54,127 nucleotides of DNA, from assembly GCA_964630665.1 (NCBI GenBank), contig CAZVVN010000015.1:1-54127 (forward strand), in the 5' to 3' direction. This DNA comes from UBA9619 sp964630665. Its GTDB lineage: Bacteria; Pseudomonadota; Gammaproteobacteria; Arenicellales; UBA868. The notes under the pieces are model-generated. The model did no database searches. It worked only from the letters and a program-made list of their open reading frames with translations, and was not told the origin of the DNA. A program made the translations under genes and the position numbers. Shown in pieces: positions 34,127 through 43,633 of the stretch (positions are counted from its first letter, which is position 1; every line of letters starts with the position of its first letter).

Positions 34127-34828
34127 TCAGATTCCAAGGTAACGGTGTTTGATTTCGTCACTGGCAAGCAGCTCCTGGGAGTTGCCCGACCAGACAGTCT
34201 GACCCTTCTCAATAATAAAGTGTCGATCGGCGATCCGGGCAAGGTCTGCCACGTTTTTGTCGATCACCAGAATCGACATACCGTCTTCCTTGAGGCGCAG
34301 CAGACAGGACCAGATCTCGCGTCGGACCAGCGGTGCCAAGCCTTCGGTGGCTTCGTCCAGAATCAGCAGTCGCGGGTTGGTCATCAGTGCACGGCCGATC
34401 GCGAGCATCTGCTGTTCACCGCCTGAAAGGAGATTTCCGAGTCCATTGCGGCGCGCCGCCAGAGCCGGGAACATCTGAAATACCCGCTCGACATCCCAGC
34501 CTTGCACATCGGCACTGCCGGATCTGGCTGCTGCTACCAGATTTTCGATCACGGAGAGGTTCGGGAACACTTGCCGGCCTTCCGGTACCAGGCCGATCCC
34601 GGCCTGCGCAATGCGATAGCTGGATAGGTTGGTGATGACCTGGTTTTCCCACAGGATGCGGCCGGCACTGGTCGCAACGATTCCCATGATGCAGTGAACC
34701 GAAGTGGTTTTCCCCATGCCATTTCGACCCATCAGCGTAACGACCTCACCCGGATTGACCGCTAGACGAGCGCCAAACAGCGCCTGGCTCGCGCCATAGT
34801 GGGCTTGAATATCTTCAACACTCAGCAT
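34127..34828 (-). CDS. livF: Branched-chain-type ABC transporter ATPase
   Basis: This 233-residue ATPase of the Liv type has Walker A GRNGMGKTT, signature LLSGGEQQ and Walker B LLILDEATEGLAP. The length and the EGLAP segment are typical of LivF. Its ATG lies inside the end of livG (7 bp overlap). Together with livG, livM, livH and the binding protein at 37616-38800, it forms a complete importer. The gene converges with the GS-like gene with a 29 bp gap. Confidence 0.9.
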   Translation of the reverse strand: MLSVEDIQAHYGASQALFGARLAVNPGEVVTLMGRNGMGKTTSVHCIMGIVATSAGRILWENQVITNLSSYRIAQAGIGLVPEGRQVFPNLSVIENLVAAARSGSADVQGWDVERVFQMFPALAARRNGLGNLLSGGEQQMLAIGRALMTNPRLLILDEATEGLAPLVRREIWSCLLRLKEDGMSILVIDKNVADLARIADRHFIIEKGQTVWSGNSQELLASDEIKHRYLGI

Positions 34829-35622
34829 ACGTGTCGCACTGTTCCGGAGTTTGGCACATCGGTGGCCGCGTCCAGTTCCTCACCGAGGTAGGCCTGACGC
34901 ACAGTCTCGTCGGATCGTATGGCATCCGGATTTCCCGTGGCGATCACCCGGCCCTCGACGAGTACGGTGATTCTGTCGGCAAGTGCAAATACTGCGTCCA
35001 TGTCGTGTTCCACCAGGATGATCGTACAGGACCCTTTAAGCGCCTGAAGTGCTGCGATCATACGGGTGGAATCCTCCTGCCCCATGCCTGCCGTGGGTTC
35101 GTCCAGCAGTACCAGCACCGGGTCGGTGGCCAGCACCATCGCCATCTCGAGTTGGCGATGTTCACCATGAGACAGGGGTCCTGCGATCTGCATCGCCTGG
35201 CCTTCCAGGCCGACCCCTCGCAATGCGTCCATGGCGGGTCCAGTCAGATTCTGATCACTGTCTGCGCTGCGCCAGAACCGGTAGGAATGACCAGCTTTAG
35301 CCTGTACGGCGAGGACCACGTTCTCCAGCACGGTCATGTCGTGAATGATGCTGGTGATCTGGAAAGATCGAGCCATGCCCAGGTGTGGGCGCCGGTGGGC
35401 CGGCATGTAGGTAATGTCATTGCCCTTGAAAGTGATCTGACCTGCATCCGGCATCAACACACCGGTCAGTTGTGAGACCAGCGTTGTTTTGCCTGCACCG
35501 TTGGGACCGATGATGGCGTGTACTTCTCCATCCAGAATATCCAGAGTCACCTGGTTGGTCGCGGCGACGCCGCCGAATGCCTTGTACAGGTCTGAGATAC
35601 TGAGCAGCACGTCGGTGCTCAT
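34822..35622 (-). CDS. livG: Branched-chain-type ABC transporter ATPase
   Basis: This protein of about 266 residues has Walker A GPNGAGKTT, signature LSHGEHRQLEMAM and Walker B LLDEPTAGM. The C-terminal HDMDAVFALADRITVL segment is typical of LivG. The signature reads SHGEH instead of SGGQQ, as in some Liv- and Urt-type ATPases. The frame is open to 35790, but I used the ATG at 35622, one base after the livM stop, because the earlier part overlaps livM and has atypical composition. Confidence 0.88.
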   Translation of the reverse strand: MSTDVLLSISDLYKAFGGVAATNQVTLDILDGEVHAIIGPNGAGKTTLVSQLTGVLMPDAGQITFKGNDITYMPAHRRPHLGMARSFQITSIIHDMTVLENVVLAVQAKAGHSYRFWRSADSDQNLTGPAMDALRGVGLEGQAMQIAGPLSHGEHRQLEMAMVLATDPVLVLLDEPTAGMGQEDSTRMIAALQALKGSCTIILVEHDMDAVFALADRITVLVEGRVIATGNPDAIRSDETVRQAYLGEELDAATDVPNSGTVRHVC

Positions 35623-35623
35623 A

Positions 35624-36577
35624 CTAGTGCGTCCGGCGGCCTGACAGCCAGCTGTCAATGCCGCCCTTGGCGAACAGCACCACCAGGATGAGGAATACGC
35701 CGAACACCAGCTGCCAGTACAACCACAGCCCCGACAATATCTCCTCGAGCAGCAGGAAGACACTGGTGCCGAGCACCGGGCCGAAGACACTACCGGTGCC
35801 GCCCAGGACCACCATGAAGATGAGTTCGCCGGAACGGGTCCAGTCCATCATTTCGGGGCTGATGAAATTGGTGAAGTTACCCAGCAAGGCACCGGCATAA
35901 CCACAGATCGTACCTGCAATGACATAGCAGGCCAGTTTGTAGCGGAAGGTGTCGAACCCCAGCGACTGCATGCGCGGTTCGTTACCGCGGGCACCCTGGA
36001 TCACCATGCCGAATCGCGAGCGGACGATCCGCCGAATCAGATACAGGACGAGCAGCAGTGAAACAAAACAGACGTAGTAAAGAACGGATGCGTTTTCCAG
36101 ATCGATCAGACTGCCGAATTCGCTTCGCATTTCGATAACGAGACCATCGTCACCACCATACTCCTCGATGGAGACGAAGGCGAAGAAAACCATTTGAGCA
36201 AAAGCCATCGTGATCATGATGAAGTTCACACCACGCGTCCTGAGGCACACGATACCGGTCACTAATGCGAAGACAGCTGAGACGCTCATGGCGATTAGGA
36301 TGTGGAGGTACCCGTTGTAGATCTCGTAGTACGCCGGGATTCCAACGGCATAGGCTCCAATACCGAGGTAGGCCGCGTGGCCAAAACTGATCATCCGGCC
36401 GTAGCCCAGAATCAGGTTGAGGCTGACGGCGGCAATAGCCAGGATGACGAAACGCGTTGCCAGATCGAGAATGAAAGCGTTGTCGGCCAGGCCTACAATG
36501 GGTGGTACCAGTGCCAGCACCACGATGACTGCGCAGCTGACCCAGCCCCGTAGTGTCATTGCACTCAAGCTCGTCAA
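35624..36577 (-). CDS. livM: Branched-chain-type ABC transporter permease
   Basis: This 317-residue membrane permease of the LivM family has about eight to nine hydrophobic segments. The conserved LNLILGYGRMISFGHAAYLGIGAY pattern occurs early, and VFGPVLGTSVFLLLEE occurs near the C-terminus. The start at 36577 is TTG with AGGCGG five bases upstream; an ATG at 36559 is the alternative. It lies 10 bp after the livH stop. Confidence 0.88.
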   Translation of the reverse strand: MTSLSAMTLRGWVSCAVIVVLALVPPIVGLADNAFILDLATRFVILAIAAVSLNLILGYGRMISFGHAAYLGIGAYAVGIPAYYEIYNGYLHILIAMSVSAVFALVTGIVCLRTRGVNFIMITMAFAQMVFFAFVSIEEYGGDDGLVIEMRSEFGSLIDLENASVLYYVCFVSLLLVLYLIRRIVRSRFGMVIQGARGNEPRMQSLGFDTFRYKLACYVIAGTICGYAGALLGNFTNFISPEMMDWTRSGELIFMVVLGGTGSVFGPVLGTSVFLLLEEILSGLWLYWQLVFGVFLILVVLFAKGGIDSWLSGRRTH

Positions 36578-36587
36578 CTCACCCGCC

Positions 36588-37511
36588 TTAGCGCCCGCGC
36601 GGTCCGAACAGGCCGGCCGGCCGGACAGCCAGGATCACGGCCATCAGGATGTAGATCAGCATAGCCGACACGGCAGGTGCTGAAGTTTCGGCGTTCTGGA
36701 CCGACATGAAGAGCTTGAACAGCGCATCAAGATAGGACCTTCCCATCGTGTCTATCAATCCAACAATGATGGCGGCGATGAATGCACCTTTTATCGAGCC
36801 TATGCCGCCGATCACGATGACCACAAACGCCACGATGATGATCTGGTTGCCCATGCCGATTGAGGCTTCAGTGATAGGGGCGATCATCATTCCGGCAAGA
36901 CCGGCCAGTACCGCGCCCATGACGAACACAATCGAGAACAGCAAGCTGATATTGATTCCAAGTGCACTGATCATGGTCCGGTTCGAGGCGCCTGCACGGA
37001 TTCGCATTCCCAACCGGGTACGGGTGACGAGGACAAAAAGGCCGAATGCCACAGCGAGGCCGGTCATGATGATCGCGATCCGGTAGGTCGGCAGAACGAT
37101 CCCATCCGTCAGAGTGATCTGGCCATCGAGCCAGGCGGGCAACGGGATAACCTGGCCATCCGGTCCCCAGATCATCTGGGTGAGGGTGTCAAAGGTCAGG
37201 ATCAGGCCAAACGTGGCCAGAACATGATCCAGATGGTCCCGCTGGTAGAGGCGGCGTACCACCACCAGTTCTACCAGCAGACCGATGACTGCCGTGGCCG
37301 GCAGCGCCAGCAGAAGCCCCAGGAGAAAAGAATCGAGCCATTGGGTAAAGGTGGCGCAAAAAAACGCTCCGACCATGTACAGCGAACCGTGCGCCAGATT
37401 GACGAAATCCATGATGCCGAAGATCAGCGTCAATCCCGAAGCAAGGAGAAACAGCAGGATGCCCAGTTGCAGACCGTTCAATAGTTGTACGGTCAGCAGC
37501 GTCCAGTCCAT
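36588..37511 (-). CDS. livH: Branched-chain-type ABC transporter permease
   Basis: This 307-residue hydrophobic permease of the LivH family has LLNGLQLGILLFLLASGLTL at the start, then IFGIMDFVNLAHGSLYMVG and AGMMIAPITEAS-type sequence. AGGAC lies about 5 bases before the ATG at 37511. It is the first permease after the binding-protein gene, from which it is separated by 104 bp containing a strong hairpin at 37562-37589. Substrate range (branched amino acids, amides, urea or aromatic acids) cannot be decided. Confidence 0.88.
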   Translation of the reverse strand: MDWTLLTVQLLNGLQLGILLFLLASGLTLIFGIMDFVNLAHGSLYMVGAFFCATFTQWLDSFLLGLLLALPATAVIGLLVELVVVRRLYQRDHLDHVLATFGLILTFDTLTQMIWGPDGQVIPLPAWLDGQITLTDGIVLPTYRIAIIMTGLAVAFGLFVLVTRTRLGMRIRAGASNRTMISALGINISLLFSIVFVMGAVLAGLAGMMIAPITEASIGMGNQIIIVAFVVIVIGGIGSIKGAFIAAIIVGLIDTMGRSYLDALFKLFMSVQNAETSAPAVSAMLIYILMAVILAVRPAGLFGPRGR

Positions 37512-37561
37512 GATTGTCCTAATTCAGCTGGCAGTGAAAAATCTAGGGCGGGAAAACATGC

Positions 37562-37589
37562 CCGGCAGACCCCTGTGAGGGTCTGCCGG
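37562..37589 (-). terminator. Strong hairpin between the binding-protein gene and livH (attenuating terminator)
   Basis: A perfect 11 bp inverted repeat (CCGGCAGACCC at 37562-37572 and GGGTCTGCCGG at 37579-37589) encloses a 6-base loop, CTGTGA. On the minus strand the stem is followed after about five bases by TTTT (revcomp of 37554-37557), so it can act as a partial intrinsic terminator. It lies 27-54 bp after the stop of the binding protein and before livH. Such internal hairpins usually keep binding-protein mRNA more abundant than permease mRNA. A role as an mRNA-stabilising 3' end is equally possible. Confidence 0.7.
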
Positions 37590-37615
37590 TTAGTCTTAAC
37601 GTTGAGAGATAGAGA

Positions 37616-38800
37616 CTACAGCTTGCACTGTTCGTGATAGCTGTCCTGGTGATCGGTCAGAACCGTCGACACGTGCGAAACGAACCAGTCCCCGTTGGCG
37701 TCTTCTTTTACTGTGCGCAGGTAGAAGTTCTGGATCGGGAAGTGGTTCGGCCCATAGCGATATGCGCCGCGCACACTTGAAAAATCTGCTTTCAGCATGC
37801 CCGCACGAATGCCATCCTGATCATCCATGTCGCCGTTGACTGCGTCAACACCGCTCTTGATCAGCATGATCGCGTCGTAGGACTGGGCTGCGTAGTGGGT
37901 CGGGTAACGCCCGGTCTTGGCTTTGAAATCAGCGACGAACTTCTTGTTGGTTGCATTGTCAAGGTCAGGTGCCCAGAACATCGTGTTCCATGAGCCGAGA
38001 ACGCCGCCGAGTTTGGCTTTTTGCAAACGACCCAGCGACAGGGCATCGACCGTGAATACGGTGTAAAGCGGGATCACGCCACGAAGTCCTGCCTGTTCGT
38101 ATTGCTTGATAAAGGCCGGTCCCGCAGGCCCAGGATAGAACACAAAAATCGCGTCGGCACCGGATGCCTTGGCCTTCGCCAGTTCGGCAGAGAAGTCGAG
38201 CTGCATGTCCTTGCCCCACTTGGTCATATCCTTGCCGACGATTTCACCTTTGAAGGTACGCTCGACACCAGCCACCATGTTCTTGCCGGCAGCATAGTTG
38301 GGTGACATGATGTAGAGTTTCTTGACGCCTTTGGCGTTCAGAACTTCGCCGGTGGCCATCGGGTTCTGGTCGTTCTGCCAGGAAGAGGAGAAGAAGTTCT
38401 TGTGGCACAGCTTGCCTGCCAGCGGTGAGGGGCCTGCATTGGCGCTGATCAGAAACTTACCGCCGTCAAGCGCAGACTTACGCGAGGCAAGCAGTACATG
38501 TGACCAGATGTAGCCCGTGACGAAATGTACGTCGTCCTGTTTGACCAGCTTGTCGGTTTTCTGCTTGCCGATCTCCGGCTTGAAGCCGTCGTCTTCGACT
38601 ATGAACTCGACGTCCTTTCCACCCATCTTGTGACCGATATGATCGAGTGCGATATTGGCGGCTTCTACCATGTCCCGCCCCATGGCGCCGGCCGGGGTCG
38701 TCAATGTCGTGACGAAACCGATCCTGACAGCATCGGCAGAAACTGTGGGTGTCGCTACCAGAGCAGCGACCATTGACAGGAATACCATTCGAAGTTTCAT
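37616..38800 (-). CDS. Periplasmic substrate-binding protein of the Liv-type ABC transporter
   Basis: This 394-residue protein starts with a clear signal peptide (MKLRMVFLSMVAALVATPTV then SADA), cleaved near residues 22-24. The mature part begins with VRIGFVTTLTTPAGAMG, typical of Leu/Ile/Val-type binding proteins (Peripla_BP_6). It then has VHFVTGYIWSHVLLA and a FYPGPAGPAFIKQYEQAGL segment. I chose the ATG at 38800, which has GGAGG about 8 bases upstream; the longer frame to 39025 is not credible. It heads the transporter operon. Adjacent oxygenase and ligase genes suggest an aromatic or amide ligand, but that is inference. Confidence 0.88.
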   Translation of the reverse strand: MKLRMVFLSMVAALVATPTVSADAVRIGFVTTLTTPAGAMGRDMVEAANIALDHIGHKMGGKDVEFIVEDDGFKPEIGKQKTDKLVKQDDVHFVTGYIWSHVLLASRKSALDGGKFLISANAGPSPLAGKLCHKNFFSSSWQNDQNPMATGEVLNAKGVKKLYIMSPNYAAGKNMVAGVERTFKGEIVGKDMTKWGKDMQLDFSAELAKAKASGADAIFVFYPGPAGPAFIKQYEQAGLRGVIPLYTVFTVDALSLGRLQKAKLGGVLGSWNTMFWAPDLDNATNKKFVADFKAKTGRYPTHYAAQSYDAIMLIKSGVDAVNGDMDDQDGIRAGMLKADFSSVRGAYRYGPNHFPIQNFYLRTVKEDANGDWFVSHVSTVLTDHQDSYHEQCKL

Positions 38801-39072
38801 ATCCAATCCTCCATTCTCCTTTGCATCCACCCTGGTTCGGGTAGTTTTCTGTGGTGGTAAGAGACGGACCAGTGTGCAATGATTACCGCCCCCCGGGGGC
38901 GTTGCCAGCAGTCCTATCTCCGCAGTGTTCCGCATGTCTGTGCGGCCTGGCAGGCACTGTAATATTATCTTGAGATTCGTGCAACTTGGCTCTGGGAATG
39001 AATGCCGAATAATGATGTAGGTCAAAAAGTAAGTGGAGTAGCCCGATTTTTCTGTGCCGCGAAGAAGGTTGA

Positions 39073-39936
39073 TCAGGTGGTCGGGTTGCTATCGCTGGTT
39101 TCCTTGAGGCCGGTCAAGCCCGCGCGGTCAGTGTTGGAAAGATAGATCTGCCCTTGCAGTTCGGCGATCCGTTCGTGAAAGGAGATCGCATCTGGTGCCA
39201 TTGTTGCGCTGGGAACGATCTCTGGTCTGAAGTGGTCGAACCGGTCTTCGCCACAGACCAGGGTAGCGTAGTCTTCATCGATCCGGGTCTGGCGGGCCTC
39301 GGGCGTAATGTAACGGATGGCGACTGCCACCCGTCGTCCAGGGGAAACATTGGCGGTCGAGGCATGAAACAGATCGACGTGGTGGATCGACGCCTCGCCT
39401 GCCTCGAGTTCAACCCAGACGGCCTCATCTTCATCGATCGGCTCCTCGATGGTCTGGCCGCGGGTCAGGATGTTATGCGGATTCCATGTATCCTGGTGGA
39501 TGACCTCACCCTTATGGTGGCTCCCGGGAAGCATGCGCATGCAGCCGTTCTCGCGGGTGGCATCCGTCAGAGCGACCCAGACACTGAGTACTCGGTTGGA
39601 GTCCAGCCCCCAGTGGGCGCTGTCCTGGTGCCAGGAAATGAACCGCCCGTCACCTGCTTCCTTGGGGTAAATGTGCGTGGTCCAGACCATCACATCTTCA
39701 CCCAGTAACGAGCAGGCCAGATCGAGGATCGCGGGGTGGCGCATCAACTGGTTGAGCCACGGAAAGACCAGATGTGACTTATAGCGCCACTTGCCGGCGA
39801 TCGGTCCGCCGCTACTTGACTCGTAGGCCTCCAGTTCCCGAAGGCAGGCTGCTGCTTCGTCTGGGCTCAGCACGCGTCTGGGCAGTAGCAGACCTTGCTC
39901 ACGATAACTTTGAACGTCGTCAGGGGAAAGTCTCAA
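39073..39936 (-). CDS. PhyH-family Fe(II)/2OG oxygenase
   Basis: This 287-residue oxygenase has H103 and D105 (WHQDSAHWG) and H191 (LFHASTAN) as iron ligands, and an arginine in RRVAVAIRYIT for 2-oxoglutarate. WHQD followed by the LFHAS.PN.S..RR pattern is common in PhyH enzymes acting on small amino acids or acyl groups. The frame starts with TTG at 39936, with AAAGG about 8 bases upstream; no ATG lies nearby in frame. It is not closely similar to the PhyH-like enzyme at 10534. Downstream of the isochorismatase gene on the same strand, it belongs to the amine-handling block. Confidence 0.82.
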   Translation of the reverse strand: MRLSPDDVQSYREQGLLLPRRVLSPDEAAACLRELEAYESSSGGPIAGKWRYKSHLVFPWLNQLMRHPAILDLACSLLGEDVMVWTTHIYPKEAGDGRFISWHQDSAHWGLDSNRVLSVWVALTDATRENGCMRMLPGSHHKGEVIHQDTWNPHNILTRGQTIEEPIDEDEAVWVELEAGEASIHHVDLFHASTANVSPGRRVAVAIRYITPEARQTRIDEDYATLVCGEDRFDHFRPEIVPSATMAPDAISFHERIAELQGQIYLSNTDRAGLTGLKETSDSNPTT

Positions 39937-40013
39937 GGCGGTGCCTTTAACGGGTGATTCCGGCCTGGTCAGCGGGTTTGTTTTCTATGAGGATCGTGTT
40001 TTCGCTGGCGGGC

Positions 40014-40625
40014 TCAAGCGGTCTTTCGCGTCAGAGCGTTGAACGCTTCGATGGCCTGACTGTGCGTACAGCGGGCGCCGGTCTGCAGATATTCCATGGC
40101 GTTCAACGATGCTTCGTGCGCTTCATGGGTAGAACCACCCACACAGTCCTCGATCACCCGGGTGTAGTAGTTGTGCTGGTGGGCGTCGACGAAAGTATAG
40201 TGGACACAGACGTCGGTCAACTCGCCACACAGGATCAGCGTATCGGCCTTCAGGCCCTTGAGCAGGATCTCGAGGTCGGTCCCGAAAAACGCGGAATAAC
40301 GGCGCTTGGGGATCAGGTAGTCACCGTCCCGGTACGGCAGGCGGGGATGGACGCGCGTTGCGGGCCGTCCCTCGATGTCGTGTACATCCTCTGAACCGTC
40401 CAGCTCACGGCCAAAGTCTATATGGTCCGGCCGGTGCACCTCGATGATATAGACGATAGGGACCTGGTTCGCTTTGGCGGCCTCGATTACCGGAATTGTT
40501 CGGTCGATCAGCTGTTCCTGGCCACCCATGTAGGGGATGCCGCCGGTTTCTTTATCTTTCGGGTCACCGCTGCCCATGATATCGATCACGATCAGAACAG
40601 GGTTGCCTTCAATGAAATCTGGCAT
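40014..40625 (-). CDS. Isochorismatase-family cysteine hydrolase
   Basis: This 203-residue hydrolase has the catalytic triad D15 (VIDIMG), K107 (IPKRRYSAF) and C140 (TDVCVHYT). With TDVCV near the end it is a typical isochorismatase-like amidase; the family includes nicotinamidases, N-carbamoyl amidases and biuret or ureidoacrylate hydrolases. A linear amide or carbamoyl substrate fits the neighbouring agmatinase and the amidases elsewhere in the window. True isochorismate hydrolysis is unlikely without siderophore genes. The specific substrate is unknown. Confidence 0.82.
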   Translation of the reverse strand: MPDFIEGNPVLIVIDIMGSGDPKDKETGGIPYMGGQEQLIDRTIPVIEAAKANQVPIVYIIEVHRPDHIDFGRELDGSEDVHDIEGRPATRVHPRLPYRDGDYLIPKRRYSAFFGTDLEILLKGLKADTLILCGELTDVCVHYTFVDAHQHNYYTRVIEDCVGGSTHEAHEASLNAMEYLQTGARCTHSQAIEAFNALTRKTA

Positions 40626-40801
40626 GGGTCGTCTCTTTATTGGCTGCCTGTTTAAGATAGCACAGCGGTCATTCGCCCACCATCTGCTGTGCTATTGAAG
40701 CTTTGAAGCCCGGTTATTTCCCCGACCGGCGTAGTGTCGATCACCGGAGTGGCGCAGGTCCTGCGACCAGCTGTCAGAGCCCCGTGGCGGCAGGTTCGAG
40801 A

Positions 40802-41773
40802 TCAGTTGTGGCGTCCCGGTGAGCGGGCGAACAGGCACAGGAAATCGAGGGCCAGGGTCGCGCCAGCGAGGGCGGTGATTTCCGAGTGGTCGTAGGGTGG
40901 TGCGACTTCGACCAGATCGGCACCGATGACATTGATACCGGACAGTCCTTTGAGGATCTCACGGGCCTGGCTGGTCGTCAGGCCACCGCAGACCGGTGTT
41001 CCTGTTCCCGGAGCGTAAGCCGGATCAAGACAGTCGATGTCGAACGTGAGATAAACTTTGTTATCACCAACGATCCGGCGAGTTTCTTCGATTACCGCAT
41101 CCGTGCCGTGGCGCTGGACCCAAGGTCCATCAAGGATATTGAATCCCATGGTGTCCTGGTTGACGGTCCGCAGACCAATCTGCACTGAAGTTGCCGGGTC
41201 CAGGTAACCCTGCCGCGTCGCGTGCCAGAACATGGTGCCATGGCTTATGCCGTCGTCATGTTCGTCTGGCCAGGTGTCGCTGTGGGCATCGAAGTGGATC
41301 ATCGAGATCGGTTTACCGTGCTTAGTGGAATGGGCCTTGATCAAGGGCCAGGTGATGAAGTGGTCTCCACCAAGCGCCAGCACCGTGACGCTCTGGTCGA
41401 GCATCCAGGCGGTGTATTGTTCAATTTGATCCGGCACTCTGGCCGGTCTGGTGAAGTCGAACGGCAGATCACCGTGGTCGACGATTTTCAGTTCATTGAC
41501 AGGGTGAAAGTCCCAGCCATAGACCAGTTTTTCAAAGGCGAGACCGGTGGATGCCGTACGGATGCCCCTGGGGCCGAAACGCGTACCGGGCCGATTGGTT
41601 GTTGCCGTGTCAAATGGCACGCCGACCACGGCAACGTCTGCTTCGCTGAGGTCCTTTCGATACGGACGACGAAGAAAACTGGTGACGCCAGCATAGGTGC
41701 TCTCCTCGACAAGCACCTGCAGGTCCGTCGCCGTAATGGCGTGATCGCCTCGAATGTCGGGCTTGTCGGTCAT
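40802..41773 (-). CDS. speB: Agmatinase-like ureohydrolase
   Basis: This 323-residue Mn-dependent ureohydrolase has metal ligands H138 (GGDHF), D162, H164 and D166 (FDAHSD) and D245 and D247 (TFDIDCLDP). The C-terminal half follows SpeB closely, with SHGTMFWHA, SVQIGLRT, APGTGTPVCGGLT and VEVAPPYDHSEITALAGA. It should hydrolyse agmatine to putrescine and urea. Close relatives also act on guanidinobutyrate, guanidinopropionate or guanidine, so other guanidino compounds are possible. CAGGAG lies about 9 bases before the ATG. A complete polyamine-type ABC transporter is encoded on the same strand further upstream, a plausible supplier of the substrate. Confidence 0.87.
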   Translation of the reverse strand: MTDKPDIRGDHAITATDLQVLVEESTYAGVTSFLRRPYRKDLSEADVAVVGVPFDTATTNRPGTRFGPRGIRTASTGLAFEKLVYGWDFHPVNELKIVDHGDLPFDFTRPARVPDQIEQYTAWMLDQSVTVLALGGDHFITWPLIKAHSTKHGKPISMIHFDAHSDTWPDEHDDGISHGTMFWHATRQGYLDPATSVQIGLRTVNQDTMGFNILDGPWVQRHGTDAVIEETRRIVGDNKVYLTFDIDCLDPAYAPGTGTPVCGGLTTSQAREILKGLSGINVIGADLVEVAPPYDHSEITALAGATLALDFLCLFARSPGRHN

Positions 41774-41979
41774 AACACAGGCTCCTGGAAATTTTTCTTC
41801 GTCAAAGTGCCGACTGAGGGTCTTGACTTTAGCGTTCAGCGTTATCGAAAGTACAGTCGGTGGTGCTGGTTGATTCTATAGCGAATAGTCTACAAGCTTC
41901 TCGCTGAGTGCAATCATTGAGAGCGTTGAACGTGATCCTGGTAGCGATGAATTCGGATTGAGCAAAGAGCATTGTGGAA

Positions 41980-42780
41980 CTAACGATCCTTTGCTGCCCA
42001 TGCACCGAGCAGGCGCGGCAGATCACCGAACCGGGCGACCAGACCAAAAACGATTACGGCCAGCAAAATGAACATCACCGAGACTGATGCAATGGTTGGT
42101 GTATATCCGCTGCGAAGGCTGCTGAAGATTTTGACCGGCAAGGTTTGCACGGCGAACTGTCCCAGGAAGAAAGAGATGATGAATTCATTCATGCTGAGCA
42201 CGAACGCGAACGCAAAACCTGCCACCATGTAAGGGGCGACCATTGGAAGGACGACGGTTCTGAATGTCGTCGTGTTGTTTGCCCCCATGGTCCGTGCTGC
42301 TTCCAGCAGTTCCTGATCGATCGACTCGAGGCCCAGCGAAATCATCACCATCGGCAGGGTAATCAGAAACACGCCGTGACCGAGTGCGATACCCCAGTAG
42401 TTACCCGTTGCCCCGAACTGTGCCCACCACATCAGCATACCGAGGGCCGTGATCACCGGGGGCAGGGCAAAAGGCAGCAGGCCGATGCTGTACAGAGCTT
42501 TGGCATAACGAATTTTGTACCGCCAGAGACTATAGGCTGTCGGTAGCGCGACTGACAGTGCAATGATGCCGGCCATGACTGCAATCGAAAGGCTTGCGGT
42601 CAGTGCTTCGAACCACGGTGCCTTAGTGAATACTTCTTCGTACCACCGCAACGAAAAACCACGAGGAGGGAAGAACAGGAGTTTTCTCTGGTTAACAGAC
42701 ACGCCCGCAACGATGAATAACGGCGCACTCATGGTGATAATGACGAGCCAGCAGAAAACGCTGCGGCTGATCTTGATCAT
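41980..42780 (-). CDS. ABC transporter permease, PotC-like
   Basis: This 266-residue membrane protein has about six hydrophobic helices, and its EAARTMGANNTTTFRTVVLPMVAP region carries the EAA loop of binding-protein-dependent permeases (EAA...G). The family is PotC/spermidine-putrescine type. Its ATG overlaps the previous gene by 4 bp (ATGA). Together with 42777-45855 it forms a four-gene polyamine-type importer. Confidence 0.88.
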   Translation of the reverse strand: MIKISRSVFCWLVIITMSAPLFIVAGVSVNQRKLLFFPPRGFSLRWYEEVFTKAPWFEALTASLSIAVMAGIIALSVALPTAYSLWRYKIRYAKALYSIGLLPFALPPVITALGMLMWWAQFGATGNYWGIALGHGVFLITLPMVMISLGLESIDQELLEAARTMGANNTTTFRTVVLPMVAPYMVAGFAFAFVLSMNEFIISFFLGQFAVQTLPVKIFSSLRSGYTPTIASVSVMFILLAVIVFGLVARFGDLPRLLGAWAAKDR

Positions 42781-43625
42781 CGCTGCAGACCCCTTCTACC
42801 AAGCCGTACGGTGATCGCGACTAAGACGAGGGTGAACAACATCAGGAACATTGACAAGGCCGAGGCGAATGGCACGTTTCCGCGGATGTTTGCCTGGTCA
42901 TTGATCAGGATAGCGTACATCCAGTGCTGAGGGCGGCCCAGCCATTGCGGGGTGATGAAGGCACCCATGGTAAACACGAACAATACGATGAAGGCTGTGA
43001 CGATGGTCGGCCAGAGCAACGGAACGACTACGGTGAAGAACGTCTTCACGGGTGACGCACCAAGCGTCAGGGCGGCTTCGGTGAGCGATTTATCCAGACG
43101 GGTACACTGCGGATACATGATCAACGTGGCGAACGGCAGATTGAAATAAGTGAGTGCGAACAGAACCGCACCATAGCCCGGCATCCATGACGTGGGTTTC
43201 TCCATGATGCCGAGAAAGACGAATAGATTCGAGATTCCCGCGGTGCGGCTCAGCAGAACAGACCACGAATACGCGACGATCACCTCGGAAAGTGACAGGA
43301 CGCACAAGACGAAGACCAACGTCAGAACTTGCGGGCGTCGTCCAAACCGGCTGAGAAAGTAGGTAAACGGAAATGCAACCAGCACACTCAGAAATGCGGA
43401 TAGTGAAGCGAATTCCAAGCTGACCAGCAGATGGCGAGTGAACAGTGGCGAGAAGAACCGGGCATAGTGTGTGAATTCAAAGCCCGGTGCATAACCGGAT
43501 TCTGCCCCTTGGAGCCGTTGCCAGAAGCTGACCACGATCATAAACGCGAACGGAACCAAGAAGAACAGTCCCAGCATGAGCGATGGGTAAGTGACCACCC
43601 AGGGGGTCTGGCGACGCGTCTCCAT
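42777..43625 (-). CDS. ABC transporter permease, PotB-like
   Basis: This protein of 282 residues has about six membrane segments, and a TEAALTLGASPVKTFFTVVVP stretch is the EAA loop. The frame is open to 43655 with a TTG, but I used the ATG at 43625, which starts 8 bp after the ATPase stop; neither start has a strong ribosome site. PotB and PotC form the membrane core of the importer. Confidence 0.85.
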   Translation of the reverse strand: METRRQTPWVVTYPSLMLGLFFLVPFAFMIVVSFWQRLQGAESGYAPGFEFTHYARFFSPLFTRHLLVSLEFASLSAFLSVLVAFPFTYFLSRFGRRPQVLTLVFVLCVLSLSEVIVAYSWSVLLSRTAGISNLFVFLGIMEKPTSWMPGYGAVLFALTYFNLPFATLIMYPQCTRLDKSLTEAALTLGASPVKTFFTVVVPLLWPTIVTAFIVLFVFTMGAFITPQWLGRPQHWMYAILINDQANIRGNVPFASALSMFLMLFTLVLVAITVRLGRRGLQR

Positions 43626-43633
43626 GGGACGGT

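Noticed and set aside
40753..40765. 13-base palindrome CGCAGG-T-CCTGCG as a hairpin
   Set aside because: A one-base centre cannot form an RNA loop. It might be an operator, but nothing else supports that.
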